DNA from: Pelagibius marinus
GTDB taxonomy: Bacteria; Pseudomonadota; Alphaproteobacteria; Kiloniellales; Kiloniellaceae
DNA length: 64,000 nt
Direction of reading: 5' to 3'
Assembly: GCF_014925385.1 (NCBI RefSeq)
Contig: NZ_JACSDK010000001.1
Location: 496,001 to 560,000, forward strand
The translations under genes were made by a program, and so were the position numbers. The notes under the pieces were generated by a model. That model made no database searches and had not been told where the DNA came from. It saw nothing but the letters and a program-made list of their open reading frames with translations. Positions 1-8,779 of the stretch are shown here, piece by piece. The first letter of the stretch is position 1. Each line of letters begins with the position of its first letter.

Positions 1-1044
1 AACCTTCAGGCCCTCGTAGCAACCGATCATGCCGATGATGAAGGCGAAGAGCGGCGCCTTGATGATGCCGATCCAGAAGGTCCAGAGGGTGACCGCGTCG
101 CTGAGCTGGCGGGCGAACTGAAAGAAGGAGATGTCCAGCACCACGGTCGCCATGACCGCGCCGCCCAGCAGGCCCATGAGGTCGGCGTAGAAGGTCAGTA
201 GCGGCAGCACCAGCACCAGGGCGAAGACCCGCGGCATGACCAGCACTTCCATGGGGTCGAGCCCCAGGGTCTGCATGGCGTCGACCTCCTCGTTCACCTT
301 CATGGTGCCGATCTGCGCGGTGAAGGAGGAGCCGGAGCGCCCGGCGACGATGATCGCGGTGAGCAGGATGCCCATCTCGCGCAGCACGCCGATGGCGACC
401 AGGTTGACGGTGAAGATCTGCGCCCCGAAGCGCGCCAGCTGGTCGGCGCCCTGGTAGGCCAGCACCACGCCGACCAGGAAGGAGATCAGCCCGACGATGG
501 GCAGGGCGTTGAGGCCCGTCTGCTCCATGTGGGCGATCAGCGGGGTAAGGCGGATGCGCCAGGGCATCAGCAACGAGCGCAGGAAGACGGTGACGGTCAG
601 GCCCAGGAAGGACAGCAGCTCGGTGCCCTCACGCGCGATACGTACGGTCTCCCGCCCCAGGCGCAGGGTGACGGCGATGATCGGGTTGTCCGGTCGGGGC
701 GGCGGCGGCAGCTCGACGTGCTTCTTGGCGATGGTGCCGAGCAGGGTCTCGATGGCCGGCGAGCTGCCGACCAGGGAGACTTCGGCGCCGCGCCGCTTCA
801 GGTCGTCCAGGGTGCGGTCCAGCACCCAGGCACCGGCGCTGTCGATGGCGCTGCAGGCGCTCAAGTCGACGACGGCCAGGCGCGCGCCCTGCAGGTCCAG
901 GGCGCGCAGCGCGTTGTCGTGGCGCGCCAGTTCCTGCGTTGTCCACTGGCCGGCGAACTCCAGGCGCAGGGTCTCGCCCTCGCGCCGCTGGTTCAGCGCA
1001 GAGGCCGGCCCGCTGCCGAGGCCCAGGTCCTCGGCGGCGCTCAC
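1..1044 (-). CDS. MlaE/YrbE-type ABC transporter permease with N-terminal STAS domain (partial)
   Basis: Inner-membrane permease of an Mla-type phospholipid/lipid ABC transporter; the C-terminus lies beyond the left edge. Read on the minus strand, the frame is open from a GTG at 1044 (an in-frame TGA lies about 40 nt upstream) to base 1, 348 codons. Residues ~20-110 look like a STAS domain (VVDLSACSAIDSAGAWVL). Residues ~115 onward match the MlaE permease core: hydrophobic helices, then GRSGSSFTAQIGTMKVNEE, then MQTLGLDPMEVLVMPR, the family's signature stretch. In this family the partner ATPase and MCE substrate-binding protein usually follow downstream, so they are probably just outside the window. 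Start codon is inferred; no ATG is available in frame. Confidence 0.88.
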   Translation of the reverse strand, partial: MSAAEDLGLGSGPASALNQRREGETLRLEFAGQWTTQELARHDNALRALDLQGARLAVVDLSACSAIDSAGAWVLDRTLDDLKRRGAEVSLVGSSPAIETLLGTIAKKHVELPPPPRPDNPIIAVTLRLGRETVRIAREGTELLSFLGLTVTVFLRSLLMPWRIRLTPLIAHMEQTGLNALPIVGLISFLVGVVLAYQGADQLARFGAQIFTVNLVAIGVLREMGILLTAIIVAGRSGSSFTAQIGTMKVNEEVDAMQTLGLDPMEVLVMPRVFALVLVLPLLTFYADLMGLLGGAVMATVVLDISFFQFARQLSDAVTLWTFWIGIIKAPLFAFIIGMIGCYEGLKV

Positions 1045-1170
1045 GTCGCTCTCTGCCGGCTGTCGTGCGGCATTCCGGCTACCCCCTCATCGCCGTTTTG
1101 CTTGGCATATCATAGCTTAAGAGGCTGGATTGTCTCCTGCTTATGAGTAATCCCACACCGCCCCGCAGTT

Positions 1171-1644
1171 TCAGGCGCAGGCGACCGTGGCGTCATGGCG
1201 GACCGGGAAGTTCACCGAATTGGCGATAAAGCAGGTGGCGTGGGCCTCCTCATGCAGGGCTTCGGCCCGCTCGAGATCACTGCCGGGCGCCAGGGTCACC
1301 CTGGGGTGCAGCACCACCTCGGTGAAGCGCCCGCCGCGGCCTTCCTGCTGCATGGTGCCGGCGGCCTCGTCCGCGTAGGCGACGACTTCCAGCCCTTCCA
1401 GGGCCGCCAGCGCCAGGTAGGACAGCATGTGGCAGGACGAGAGCGCCACCAACAGCAGGTCCTCGGGATTGTGCAGCTTGGGGTCGCCGCGAAAGGCCGG
1501 GTCGGCCGAGCCGGTCAGGGAGGGCTTGCCCTCGAAGTCGGCGCGGTACTCGCGCGAATAGCTCTTGTAGTCGGCAGTGCCGCCGGCGGCGGCGCCGGTC
1601 CAGGTCAGCTTTGCCTGGTAGTGGTGATCCTTGGGGTGGGGCAT
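1171..1644 (-). CDS. OsmC family peroxiredoxin-like protein
   Basis: 157 aa, full length for the OsmC/Ohr family of thiol-dependent peroxidases that reduce organic hydroperoxides. Both expected cysteines are visible: one in SSCHMLSYL (about residue 71) and one in ATCFIANSVNFPV (about residue 138). The N-terminal KLTWTG strand is also family-like. The SSCHM form belongs to the wider OsmC group rather than classical Ohr, so the exact substrate is not fixed. It is followed on the same strand by nothing closer than the unrelated permease gene. Upstream lies the TPR gene, 30 nt away on the same strand, so co-transcription is possible. Confidence 0.9.
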   Translation of the reverse strand: MPHPKDHHYQAKLTWTGAAAGGTADYKSYSREYRADFEGKPSLTGSADPAFRGDPKLHNPEDLLLVALSSCHMLSYLALAALEGLEVVAYADEAAGTMQQEGRGGRFTEVVLHPRVTLAPGSDLERAEALHEEAHATCFIANSVNFPVRHDATVACA

Positions 1645-1674
1645 CGGGGCGTTTCCTTCTTTACGCGACGCTGC

Positions 1675-3009
1675 TCATTGGGCGGCCAACTGCGCCGCCG
1701 CGGCGGTCATCTCCCGGTTCCAGGCGTTGGCCCGGCGGATCTCGGCGCGTTCGGACAGCAGGGCGCGGGCGACCGGCGCCGTGCCGGCCTTGACCGCCGC
1801 GTCGATCAACAGCTGCTCAAAGAGGTCGCGCTGGGCGTGGCTGCCGCCCAGGCGCCTCAGCGCCGGGCGGTGCGGCAGCAGGGTCTCCACCGCCTCGCCG
1901 TAGCGTCCGGCGGCGTGGGCCAGGATGGCCTCGCCCAGCGGCAGGCCGATGTCGCGGGCGACGCCCTCTTCCGTACCGTCTCCCCCCGCGAACTGGGCCA
2001 AGCTGTCCAGCAGGCCCTTGGCCTCGGCCGTGCGGCCCTTGGCGGCCAGCGCCATGATGTAGTGGGCGTCGGCGAAGATCAGCATGTGGCCGCGGCCCAG
2101 GGCCGCCGCCTTGTCGGCCAGCTCGTCCCAGCGCGCCCCCACCTCGACGCCGCGCTGCTGCAGGCGCCACAGCAGGGCGACGGCGTTGGAGATGTCGAGG
2201 TACTCCTCGGAGAGGTCGGCGCGCACCTTGGTGTCGTAGTGCGCCAGCACCTCCTCGACCCGGCCCTGGTCCAGCAGGAAGAGACAGCGGTGCCAGTAGA
2301 CGTGGTAGGCGAAGTTGTTGCAGCCGTCCCAGGCGGGCTCCAGCCCGTCGATCCAGGGCGCGCCTTCCCCGGCGCGGTCCTGCATCTCCATGACGTGGGC
2401 GACGGCGTGGGCGGCCCAGATGTCGACGGGGTTGAGTTCTACGGCGGCCCGCCCGGCGGCCTCCGCGGCGGCGTAGTCGCCGCACTCTTCCAGGGCGAAG
2501 GCCTTCAGGCCCAGCACGTAGCCGTAGCCCGGCACGCCGTCGTCCCAGGCGTAGAAGGGCCGGGTGACCGAGCCGCGCATGGCCGGGGCATCGCCCAGGT
2601 AGAAGTGCAGGTACTGCGCCAGCTTCAACGCCAAGATGTCGTGCGGATGGTCGATCAGGATGGCGTCGTAGCAGGCCGCGGCGGCCCGCATGTCGCCGCC
2701 CAGCCAAGTGTCCAGCGCCGTCAGATGGTCCGTCTCGCGCGTCGTCAGTCCGTTCTCCGTGCCGGCCGCCGTGGCCTCGGCCAGGGCCTTGGCGGCGCGG
2801 GCGGCGAGGTCGCGTTTGGCGAAGAGCAGCAGGAAGCAGCCTTTCAGGCAGTGCGCCATCGGCATGCCCGGGTCCAGGGTCAGGGTTTCCTTCAGCCGGT
2901 CGCCGGTGGCCAGTTGAAAACTCAGATAGGCTTCCACCGTGGCGTCAAAGGCCCGCATCGCCTCGGCGCTGGCCGCGGTCTGCGGCAATCCCCTGATGTC
3001 GTGCTGCAT
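1675..3009 (-). CDS. Tetratricopeptide repeat protein (TTC38-like family)
   Basis: 444 aa cytoplasmic protein made of helical repeats resembling the TTC38-type tetratricopeptide family found in bacteria and animals. Visible hallmarks are repeat-like segments such as LDPGMPMAHCLKGCFLLL, NPVDIWAAHAVAHVMEMQ and YHVYWHRCLFLLDQGR. No catalytic motif is obvious; scaffold or uncharacterised enzyme role. I prefer the ATG at 3009 because AGGA lies six bases upstream; the frame is open to a GTG at 3045 that would add 12 residues. That GTG sits in an 18-nt string identical to the start region of the permease gene at 1027-1044. OsmC lies 30 nt downstream. Confidence 0.82.
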   Translation of the reverse strand: MQHDIRGLPQTAASAEAMRAFDATVEAYLSFQLATGDRLKETLTLDPGMPMAHCLKGCFLLLFAKRDLAARAAKALAEATAAGTENGLTTRETDHLTALDTWLGGDMRAAAACYDAILIDHPHDILALKLAQYLHFYLGDAPAMRGSVTRPFYAWDDGVPGYGYVLGLKAFALEECGDYAAAEAAGRAAVELNPVDIWAAHAVAHVMEMQDRAGEGAPWIDGLEPAWDGCNNFAYHVYWHRCLFLLDQGRVEEVLAHYDTKVRADLSEEYLDISNAVALLWRLQQRGVEVGARWDELADKAAALGRGHMLIFADAHYIMALAAKGRTAEAKGLLDSLAQFAGGDGTEEGVARDIGLPLGEAILAHAAGRYGEAVETLLPHRPALRRLGGSHAQRDLFEQLLIDAAVKAGTAPVARALLSERAEIRRANAWNREMTAAAAQLAAQ

Positions 3010-3138
3010 GGTCTTTCCTGTCCCGGCGTCCTCGGCGGCGCTCACTCTAGGCCAAGACGGGGAGTCGCGTCGATTCTGTGCTTTCGGGGAAGGGTGCTAA
3101 GCTTCCCCGCAAGAACAACGATGAAGGGGAGGAACACC

Positions 3139-3825
3139 GTGGTTACGCCCTTGGCAAAGACGACGGAGCAGCCCCGCAAGTTCAACACCGCCGACATCGG
3201 CGCGCTGGCGCACCTCTACCGGGCTGAGGTCTACCGCAGCACGATCTGGCGCACCCGCCTGGACAACACGACCAACTGGTCGGTGGTGACCCTGGGCATC
3301 GCTCTGTCCATCACCTTCTCCTCCAAGGAGGCTTCGCCGGTGCCGCTGGTCCTGGTCGGCATCCTGGTGACCCTCTTCCTGATCCTGGAGGCCCGGCGCT
3401 ACCGCTACTTCAACGTCTGGCGGGCGCGGGCGCGCTGGATGGAGACGCATTTCTACGCCCCCATGCTGCGCGAAGGCGACCTGCACACCGAGGAAGGCTG
3501 GCAGGACACCCTGGCGGCCGACTACCTGAAACCGCACTACCACATCACCTTCCTGCGCGCGGTGGGACGGCGCCTGCGCCGCAACTACGTCTGGATCCTG
3601 CTGATCCAGACCGTCGCCTACTCGGGCAAGATCGTTATCCATCCCGCCCCGGTCTCCGGCCTCGCCGAGCTGGTCGAGCGCGCGGCGATCGGGCCGCTGC
3701 CCGGTGAGTTCATGCTGGTCTGCGGGGTGCTCTACAACGCCGCCTGGATCGGCACCGCCCTGGTGACACTGCACCTGGACAAGATCAGCCACCGCGATTC
3801 CAAGGAGACCGCGGCGATGGGCTGA
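3139..3825 (+). CDS. DUF2270 integral membrane protein
   Basis: 228 aa predicted inner-membrane protein of the DUF2270 family; function unknown. Family features visible are an N-terminal LAHLYRAEVYRSTIWRTRLD stretch, then hydrophobic segments around residues 45-60 and 67-85 and two more near residues 155-175 and 190-215, with the conserved charged EARRYRYFNVWRAR loop after the second. Start chosen at GTG 3139 because GGGGAGG lies six bases upstream; an in-frame ATG at 3121 would place that ribosome-binding site inside the gene. Gene is transcribed towards the ATP-grasp gene 40 nt downstream. Confidence 0.85.
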   Translation: MVTPLAKTTEQPRKFNTADIGALAHLYRAEVYRSTIWRTRLDNTTNWSVVTLGIALSITFSSKEASPVPLVLVGILVTLFLILEARRYRYFNVWRARARWMETHFYAPMLREGDLHTEEGWQDTLAADYLKPHYHITFLRAVGRRLRRNYVWILLIQTVAYSGKIVIHPAPVSGLAELVERAAIGPLPGEFMLVCGVLYNAAWIGTALVTLHLDKISHRDSKETAAMG

Positions 3826-3865
3826 GCGGCCACCGCCGTGCCGCCGCCGCGGATCCGCGACAGCC

Positions 3866-4747
3866 ATGCGTCTTGCGATTCTCAGCACCACCAAGCTGCC
3901 GAAGTTCCTGGGCGACGGCCACCCCGACGAGGCCTCTCTCTTCGCCGAGGACGACGTGCTGATCGGGGCGCTGGCCGCACGGGACGTGGCGGCCGAGCGC
4001 GTGCCCTGGCGCCGCGCGGACGACTGGAGCGCCTTCGACCTGGTGCTCGTGCGCAGCACCTGGGACTACATCGATGATCTTTCCGGCTACCTGAAGGTTC
4101 TGGAGGCCATCGCGGGCAGCGGCTGCCGCCTCGTCAATTCCCTCGAAACCATCAGATGGAACTTCGACAAGCGCTACCTGATCGAGCTGCAGGCGGCGGG
4201 CCTGCCGGTGGTGCCGACGGTGCTGTTGCCGCCCGGGGCCGATGTCTTCTCCTGCGCGGCGCACCTGGGTGACGCGCCGCTGGGCTACGTGCTGAAGCCG
4301 ACGGTCGGCGTCGGCGGCTTCGGGACCCGGCGCTGCGCCGATGCGCAAGCGGTGGCGGCGGCCCTGGCCGAAGAGGCGGCGTCCCCGCAGATTCTCCAGC
4401 CCTTCCTCGAGGCCATCGCGACGGAAGGCGAGTGGTCCTTCGTCTTCGGCGGCGGCCGCTTTCTCTACGCGGCGCAGAAGACGCCCCGGGCCGGCGACTA
4501 CCGGGTCCAGGTCATGTACGGGGCCGTAACCCGGGGGCGGGCGCCGGCGCCCGAAGACCTGGCCGCCGCCGAGGCCTGTTACCAGGCCCTGCCGGTGGCC
4601 GCAGAACTGGCGCGCATCGACATGGTGCGCCGGCCCGACGGCGGCCTTGCCCTCATGGAGGCGGAGCTGATCGAGCCGCAGCTCTACTTCTTCGACGTGC
4701 CGGAGGCCGCCGGGCTGGTGGCGGAGGCGGTGCTGTCCCTGTCCTAA
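3866..4747 (+). CDS. ATP-grasp family protein (RimK/glutathione-synthetase-like)
   Basis: 293 aa cytoplasmic protein with the ATP-grasp arrangement: an N-terminal Rossmann-like part (VLVRSTWDY near residue 68), a lid region KRYLIELQAAGLPVVPT, the lysine of YVLKPTVGVGGFGTR for ATP binding, and the C-terminal metal-binding acidic block LMEAELIEPQLYF. Such enzymes ligate a carboxylate to an amine or thiol via an acyl-phosphate. The acceptor cannot be deduced; the closest recognisable type is the family that includes the D-cycloserine enzyme DcsG, but this is only a family-level comparison. Its last codons overlap by 4 nt the end of the convergent chromate transporter gene. Confidence 0.8.
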   Translation: MRLAILSTTKLPKFLGDGHPDEASLFAEDDVLIGALAARDVAAERVPWRRADDWSAFDLVLVRSTWDYIDDLSGYLKVLEAIAGSGCRLVNSLETIRWNFDKRYLIELQAAGLPVVPTVLLPPGADVFSCAAHLGDAPLGYVLKPTVGVGGFGTRRCADAQAVAAALAEEAASPQILQPFLEAIATEGEWSFVFGGGRFLYAAQKTPRAGDYRVQVMYGAVTRGRAPAPEDLAAAEACYQALPVAAELARIDMVRRPDGGLALMEAELIEPQLYFFDVPEAAGLVAEAVLSLS

Positions 4748-6159
4748 AGGGCAACGGCCCCCGCCCCGTGGAGCGCCAGGCCGGTCAGCGCGGCGGCGGC
4801 CAGCAGGATCCCCGTCCCGACTTTGAAGCGGAACACCGCGAGCAGCGCCGCGGCGGCCAGGGCCGCGGCCGCCCAGTCGATGGAGGCGGGCTCGGGCAGG
4901 GTCAGGTCCAGGCCGAAGCCCTGGAAACGCCAGACCTCGCGGAAGACGACGTGCAGGGCGAACCACAGGGCCAGGTTCAGGATGACGCCGACCACGGCGG
5001 CGGTGATCGCGGTCAGCGCCGCCGACAGCGCCGGGTTGCCGCGCAGGCGCTCGATGTAGGGCGCGCCCAGGAAGATCCACAGGAAGCAGGGCGCGAAGGT
5101 GACCCAGGTGGTCAAGAGCCCGCCCAGGACCCCGGCGGCCAGCGGCGTCAGGGCGCCGGGATCGCGGAAGGCGCCCATGAAGCCGACGAACTGGGTCACC
5201 ATGATCAGCGGTCCGGGCGTGGTCTCCGCCATGCCGAGCCCGTCCAGCATCTCGCCGGGCGCCAGCCAGCCGTAGGTGTCGACCGCCGCCTGGGCGACGT
5301 AGGCCAGCACGGCATAGGCCCCGCCGAAGGTGACCACCGCCATCTGGCTGAAGAACAGCGCGATGTCGCTGAACACGTTGTCCGGCCCCAGCAGCGCGAG
5401 CAGCGCGGCGGTCGGCGCCAGCCAGAGGAACAGCAGCAGCGCCGCGACCCGCAGGGTGCGCCGGCGCGTCGGCCGCGCGTGGTCCGGCACCTCCACGCCC
5501 AGGATGGTCGCGGCGTCGTCCACATGGCTGCTGCCGACGGCGCCGTGGCCACCGCCCCCGGCAAAGGCCCTGTGACCGCTCAACGCGCCCAGGGCGCCGA
5601 TCAGGCCGGCGGTCAGGATAATGAGGGGGAAGGGCACGGCGAAGCCGAAGATGGCGACGAAGGAGGCCGCGGCCAGCGTCACCATGGCGGCGTTCTTCAG
5701 GGCCCGCCGGCCGATGCGCACCACCGCCTGCAGCACGATGGCGAGCACCGCCGCCTTGAGGCCGAAGAACAGCGCGGCCACCGCGCCGAGGTTGCCATAG
5801 AGCGCGTAGATCACGCTGAGCCCCATGATGGCGACCATGCCCGGCAGCACGAAGAGCAGGCCGGCCACCATGCCGCCGGCGGTGCGGTGCAGCAGCCAGC
5901 CGATGTAGACGGCAAGCTGCTGGGCCTCCGGGCCGGGCAGCAGCATGCAGAAGTTCAGCGCGTGCAGGAAGCGCGCCTCGCCCAGCCAGCGCTTCTCCTC
6001 CACCAGGATGCGGTGCATCACCGCGATCTGGCCGGCCGGCCCGCCGAAGCTCAGCAGCGCCACGCGGCCCCAGACCGCGACGGCCTCGCCGAAGCTGGGC
6101 CAGGCGCGGCCGTCAGCCCCCAGGCGCTCCGCTTCCACGGCTGTCGTGCTACTGGGCAT
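4744..6159 (-). CDS. chrA: Chromate efflux transporter ChrA
   Basis: 471 aa inner-membrane transporter of the CHR superfamily, long (two-domain) form, which expels chromate and so protects against Cr(VI). The protein shows the duplicated family signature: FGGPAGQIAVMHRILVEEK with LPGPEAQQLAVYIGWLLH in the first half, and FGGAYAVLAYVAQAAV with ETTPGPLIMVTQFVGFMGA in the second. About ten hydrophobic segments. ATG at 6159 is preferred, with AGGAG seven bases upstream; a longer frame reaches 6234 but overlaps the upstream gene unnecessarily. The start overlaps the end of the chrB-like gene by 11 nt, indicating a translationally coupled chrB-chrA operon. Confidence 0.93.
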   Translation of the reverse strand: MPSSTTAVEAERLGADGRAWPSFGEAVAVWGRVALLSFGGPAGQIAVMHRILVEEKRWLGEARFLHALNFCMLLPGPEAQQLAVYIGWLLHRTAGGMVAGLLFVLPGMVAIMGLSVIYALYGNLGAVAALFFGLKAAVLAIVLQAVVRIGRRALKNAAMVTLAAASFVAIFGFAVPFPLIILTAGLIGALGALSGHRAFAGGGGHGAVGSSHVDDAATILGVEVPDHARPTRRRTLRVAALLLFLWLAPTAALLALLGPDNVFSDIALFFSQMAVVTFGGAYAVLAYVAQAAVDTYGWLAPGEMLDGLGMAETTPGPLIMVTQFVGFMGAFRDPGALTPLAAGVLGGLLTTWVTFAPCFLWIFLGAPYIERLRGNPALSAALTAITAAVVGVILNLALWFALHVVFREVWRFQGFGLDLTLPEPASIDWAAAALAAAALLAVFRFKVGTGILLAAAALTGLALHGAGAVAL

Positions 6160-6979
6160 CGCGGATCTCCTGCACGGCGCGCGGCCGGCCTTGGGTCTCG
6201 CCCGCCGCGTCGCGGGCCCATAGGTAGAAGGCATCGTAGAGTGCCATGGCGGCGTCGAGCTGCGCCAGGTCGTCCGCGTGGCGGCGTGACAGGCCCAGGC
6301 AGGCGGCGCGCAGTCCGGCGGACTCCGCCGCCAGCTCCGGCCGTCCGGTGTCGGCGCCGCGCACCACGGTGGCGAGGCGATCCAGCGCCGGGGTGGCGAG
6401 GCCGAGCTCCTCGACCAGGGTGTCGAAGGTGCAGCGCTCGCCGCGGTGGCCCCAGAAGGCGCCGTCGATGTCGAAGGCCGCGGCGCCGAAGCGCTCGGCC
6501 ACCGCCGCCACTTCCGAGGCCGCGACGTAGAGGAAGACAGCGCTGGGATCGACGAAGCGGCGGATCAGCCAGGGGCAGGCCAGGCGGTCGACCTTGGGTC
6601 TCGCGCGGGTGACCCAGAGGGTGCGGCCCTGCGCGTCGCGCGGCGGCAGGTGGTCCTGCGCCACCAGCGGCAGGCCGGCGGAGATCCAGCCCTGGAAGCC
6701 GCCTTCCAGCACCATCGCCCGGGCGCCGCTGTGCCGCAGCCAGGCGGCGGCGCCCTGGCTGATCTTCAGGCCGCGCTCGCAGTAGACGACGACCTCCTCG
6801 CCCGCAAATTCGGCGGCCCAGTCGGCGGCGGCGAGGCCGGGACGGTTGAGGGCCGCGGGAACCCGGCGGGGGTCGGCGGCGAGGTCTTCCTCGATGCGCG
6901 CATCGATGATGCGCGGCGCGCCGGCGCTGCCGAGGCGGTCGAAAAGCTCTTGAGGTGGTATCAGTGTCTGGTCAGGCAT
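6149..6979 (-). CDS. Rhodanese-ChrB fusion, chromate resistance protein
   Basis: 276 aa two-domain protein. Residues ~5-100 are a rhodanese domain (IIDARIEEDLA, active-site loop VYCERGLKISQGAA with the catalytic Cys near 65, and MVLEGGFQGW). Residues ~110-276 match the C-terminal domain of chromate resistance protein ChrB (LWVTRARPKVDRLACPWLIRRFVDP, FDIDGAFWGHRGERCTFDTL). ChrB proteins sense chromate or assist ChrA; rhodanese fusions of this type occur next to chrA. Start at ATG 6979 is supported by AAGGAAGGA upstream; the frame extends to 7024. It is the first gene of the chromate operon and overlaps chrA by 11 nt. Confidence 0.87.
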   Translation of the reverse strand: MPDQTLIPPQELFDRLGSAGAPRIIDARIEEDLAADPRRVPAALNRPGLAAADWAAEFAGEEVVVYCERGLKISQGAAAWLRHSGARAMVLEGGFQGWISAGLPLVAQDHLPPRDAQGRTLWVTRARPKVDRLACPWLIRRFVDPSAVFLYVAASEVAAVAERFGAAAFDIDGAFWGHRGERCTFDTLVEELGLATPALDRLATVVRGADTGRPELAAESAGLRAACLGLSRRHADDLAQLDAAMALYDAFYLWARDAAGETQGRPRAVQEIRDAQ

Positions 6980-7100
6980 GCGCGTTCCTTCCTTGAACAG
7001 GATGAGAACGCGATTCTTGGGCAAATGCCTGACGGGGAGATCGCGGACCCCCGAGGGCCGGGATTAAAACGCCAGTTGCGACTTAATGTCAAGTGAAGCT

Positions 7101-7478
7101 TCAGCGCCAGTAGACCAGGGCGTCTTGCAATTCGCGCGCATGGCAGGCCGCGGCCTCGGGGCCCTGGTCCGGGCCCGCGTAGCGCCCCAGCTCGTTCAGC
7201 AGCTGGAAGAAGCCGCGGCCCGGGATGCCGTCGCCCGCGGCATTCTTCTGGGCCCGGCTGACCGCCAGGGCCGCCAGCAGCGGGCGTCCGGCGGCGTGGT
7301 CGTCGCGCACCAGGGCCTCCAGCAGTTCTGTCAGGCGGTGGATGGCATGGGGGCCGGGAAAGGCGACGCGCCAGGCCAGGTCCTGGTAGGTGACCGTCTC
7401 GCCGGCTTTCGCGCAGGCCGCCAGCTCGCGGCGCAGGGCGGCGGTCAGGGTCTCGTCTTCGTCGGTCGGGGCGCTCAT
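7101..7478 (-). CDS. Hypothetical protein, possible winged-helix fold
   Basis: 125 aa; I do not recognise the family with certainty. The N-terminal third (GETVTYQDLAWRVAFPGP) resembles the start of the winged-helix DNA-binding domain of MGMT/Atl-like proteins, and the middle has a conserved-looking AGRPLLAALAVSR segment followed by GRGFFQLLNELGRY. No catalytic PCHR motif is present, so it is not a methyltransferase. ATG 7478 has AAGGAG upstream at a slightly long spacing of about 10 nt. It lies divergent from the flavoprotein gene and 120 nt upstream of the chromate operon on the same strand, so it could contribute to that transcript. Confidence 0.65.
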   Translation of the reverse strand: MSAPTDEDETLTAALRRELAACAKAGETVTYQDLAWRVAFPGPHAIHRLTELLEALVRDDHAAGRPLLAALAVSRAQKNAAGDGIPGRGFFQLLNELGRYAGPDQGPEAAACHARELQDALVYWR

Positions 7479-7584
7479 TCCCGGCAGGCTCCTTCAGGCT
7501 TTTCCTTCTGTGGCAAAACTGCCAAGTAGGGGCAAGCCTCTTCTTTGCCATTCGTTCTTCACCGCGGGGCGGGACCTTCTTCTT

Positions 7585-8763
7585 TTGCGCAGCTTCGATG
7601 TCATTATTCTCGGCGCCGGGGCCGCCGGCCTCATGGCGGCCATCGAGGCGGGGCGGCGCGGCCGCTCGGTGCTGGTGATCGAGAAGGCGAAGAAGCCGGC
7701 GGAGAAGATCCGCATCTCCGGCGGCGGGCGCTGCAACTTTACCAACCTCAACTGCGTTCCGGCGAACTACCTGTCGAACAATCCGCGCTTCTGCGTCTCG
7801 GCGCTGAAGCGCTACACGCAGCGGGACTTCCTCGCCCGGGTCGAGGCCGCGGGCATCGCCTGGCACGAGAAGACGCTGGGGCAGCTGTTCTGCGACGGCT
7901 CCTCGCAGCAGATCATCGACCTGCTGCTGGACGACTGCGCGGCGGCCGGCGTCGAGCTGCGGACGGAGACGACGGTGACAGAAGTCGAGAAGCGGGAGGC
8001 GCGCTTTCACGTCGCGACGGACAGGGGTGACTTCGACGGTGAGTCCCTGGTGGTGGCCACCGGCGGGCCGTCGATCCCGAAGATGGGCGCGACCGGTTTC
8101 GCCTACGAACTGGCGCGGCAATTCGGTTTGAAGGTAGTGCCGCCGCGGCCGGCGCTGGTGCCCTTCACCTTCGATCCGCTGGTGCTGGAGAAACTGAAAC
8201 CCCTGAGCGGCGTCTCCACCGAGGCCGCGGTGTCCTGCGGCAAGACGCGTTTCCGCGAAGCGCTGCTCTTCACCCACCGGGGCCTCAGCGGTCCGGCGAT
8301 CCTGCAGATCTCCTCCTACTGGCAGCCGGGGCAGGAAGTCGTCATCGACCTGCTGCCGGGGCGTGACGCCTTCGAAGAGCTGCGCCAGGCGCGCAGCGAG
8401 AAGCCGAAGCTGGAATTGCACAACGTCCTGGCGGAACTGCTCCCGCGCCGCCTCGCGCAGATGATCTGCGAAGAGAGTGGAATCGACGGAAGACTCGCCG
8501 ACCTCTCCGACAAAAAGCTGCGCGGCGTGGCGGAGCTGCTGAACCGCTGGCACCTCAAGCCCGGCGGCACCGAGGGCTACCGCACGGCGGAGGTGACGGC
8601 CGGCGGGGTCGACACCGACGGGATCTCGTCCAAGACCTTCGAGGCCAAGAAGGTGCCCGGCCTCTACTTCATCGGCGAGTGCCTGGACGTCACCGGCTGG
8701 CTCGGCGGCTACAATTTCCAGTGGGCCTGGTCCTCCGGCCACGCGGCGGGGCAGGTGGTCTGA
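7585..8763 (+). CDS. NAD(P)/FAD-dependent oxidoreductase, YhiN/HI0933 family
   Basis: About 392 aa flavoprotein of the HI0933/YhiN (AoA) family; biochemical role poorly defined. Dinucleotide-binding motif DVIILGAGAAGLMAA is at the N-terminus, followed by the family signature KIRISGGGRCNFTN, the second FAD motif VVATGGPSIPKMGATG, and the C-terminal GLYFIGECLDVTGWLGGYN box. The frame is open far upstream (to 7390), but family members begin a few residues before the DVI strand, so TTG 7585 is my best guess; the start is the least certain part. Bases 8703-8730 of the 3' end recur at 10155-10182 beyond the LysR-ABM insert. Confidence 0.88.
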   Translation: MRSFDVIILGAGAAGLMAAIEAGRRGRSVLVIEKAKKPAEKIRISGGGRCNFTNLNCVPANYLSNNPRFCVSALKRYTQRDFLARVEAAGIAWHEKTLGQLFCDGSSQQIIDLLLDDCAAAGVELRTETTVTEVEKREARFHVATDRGDFDGESLVVATGGPSIPKMGATGFAYELARQFGLKVVPPRPALVPFTFDPLVLEKLKPLSGVSTEAAVSCGKTRFREALLFTHRGLSGPAILQISSYWQPGQEVVIDLLPGRDAFEELRQARSEKPKLELHNVLAELLPRRLAQMICEESGIDGRLADLSDKKLRGVAELLNRWHLKPGGTEGYRTAEVTAGGVDTDGISSKTFEAKKVPGLYFIGECLDVTGWLGGYNFQWAWSSGHAAGQVV

Positions 8764-8779
8764 GTCGAGGGCTCTGGTC

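Noticed and set aside
1195-3825. 876-codon plus-strand frame covering the OsmC and TPR genes
   Set aside because: It is antisense to well-supported minus-strand genes and only its last part (3139-3825) has family-like sequence. Long antisense frames are expected in such GC-rich DNA.
4432-6612. Long Arg/Gly/Gln-rich plus-strand frame across chrA
   Set aside because: Composition is that of a shadow frame; chrA and the chrB-like gene on the minus strand explain the DNA.
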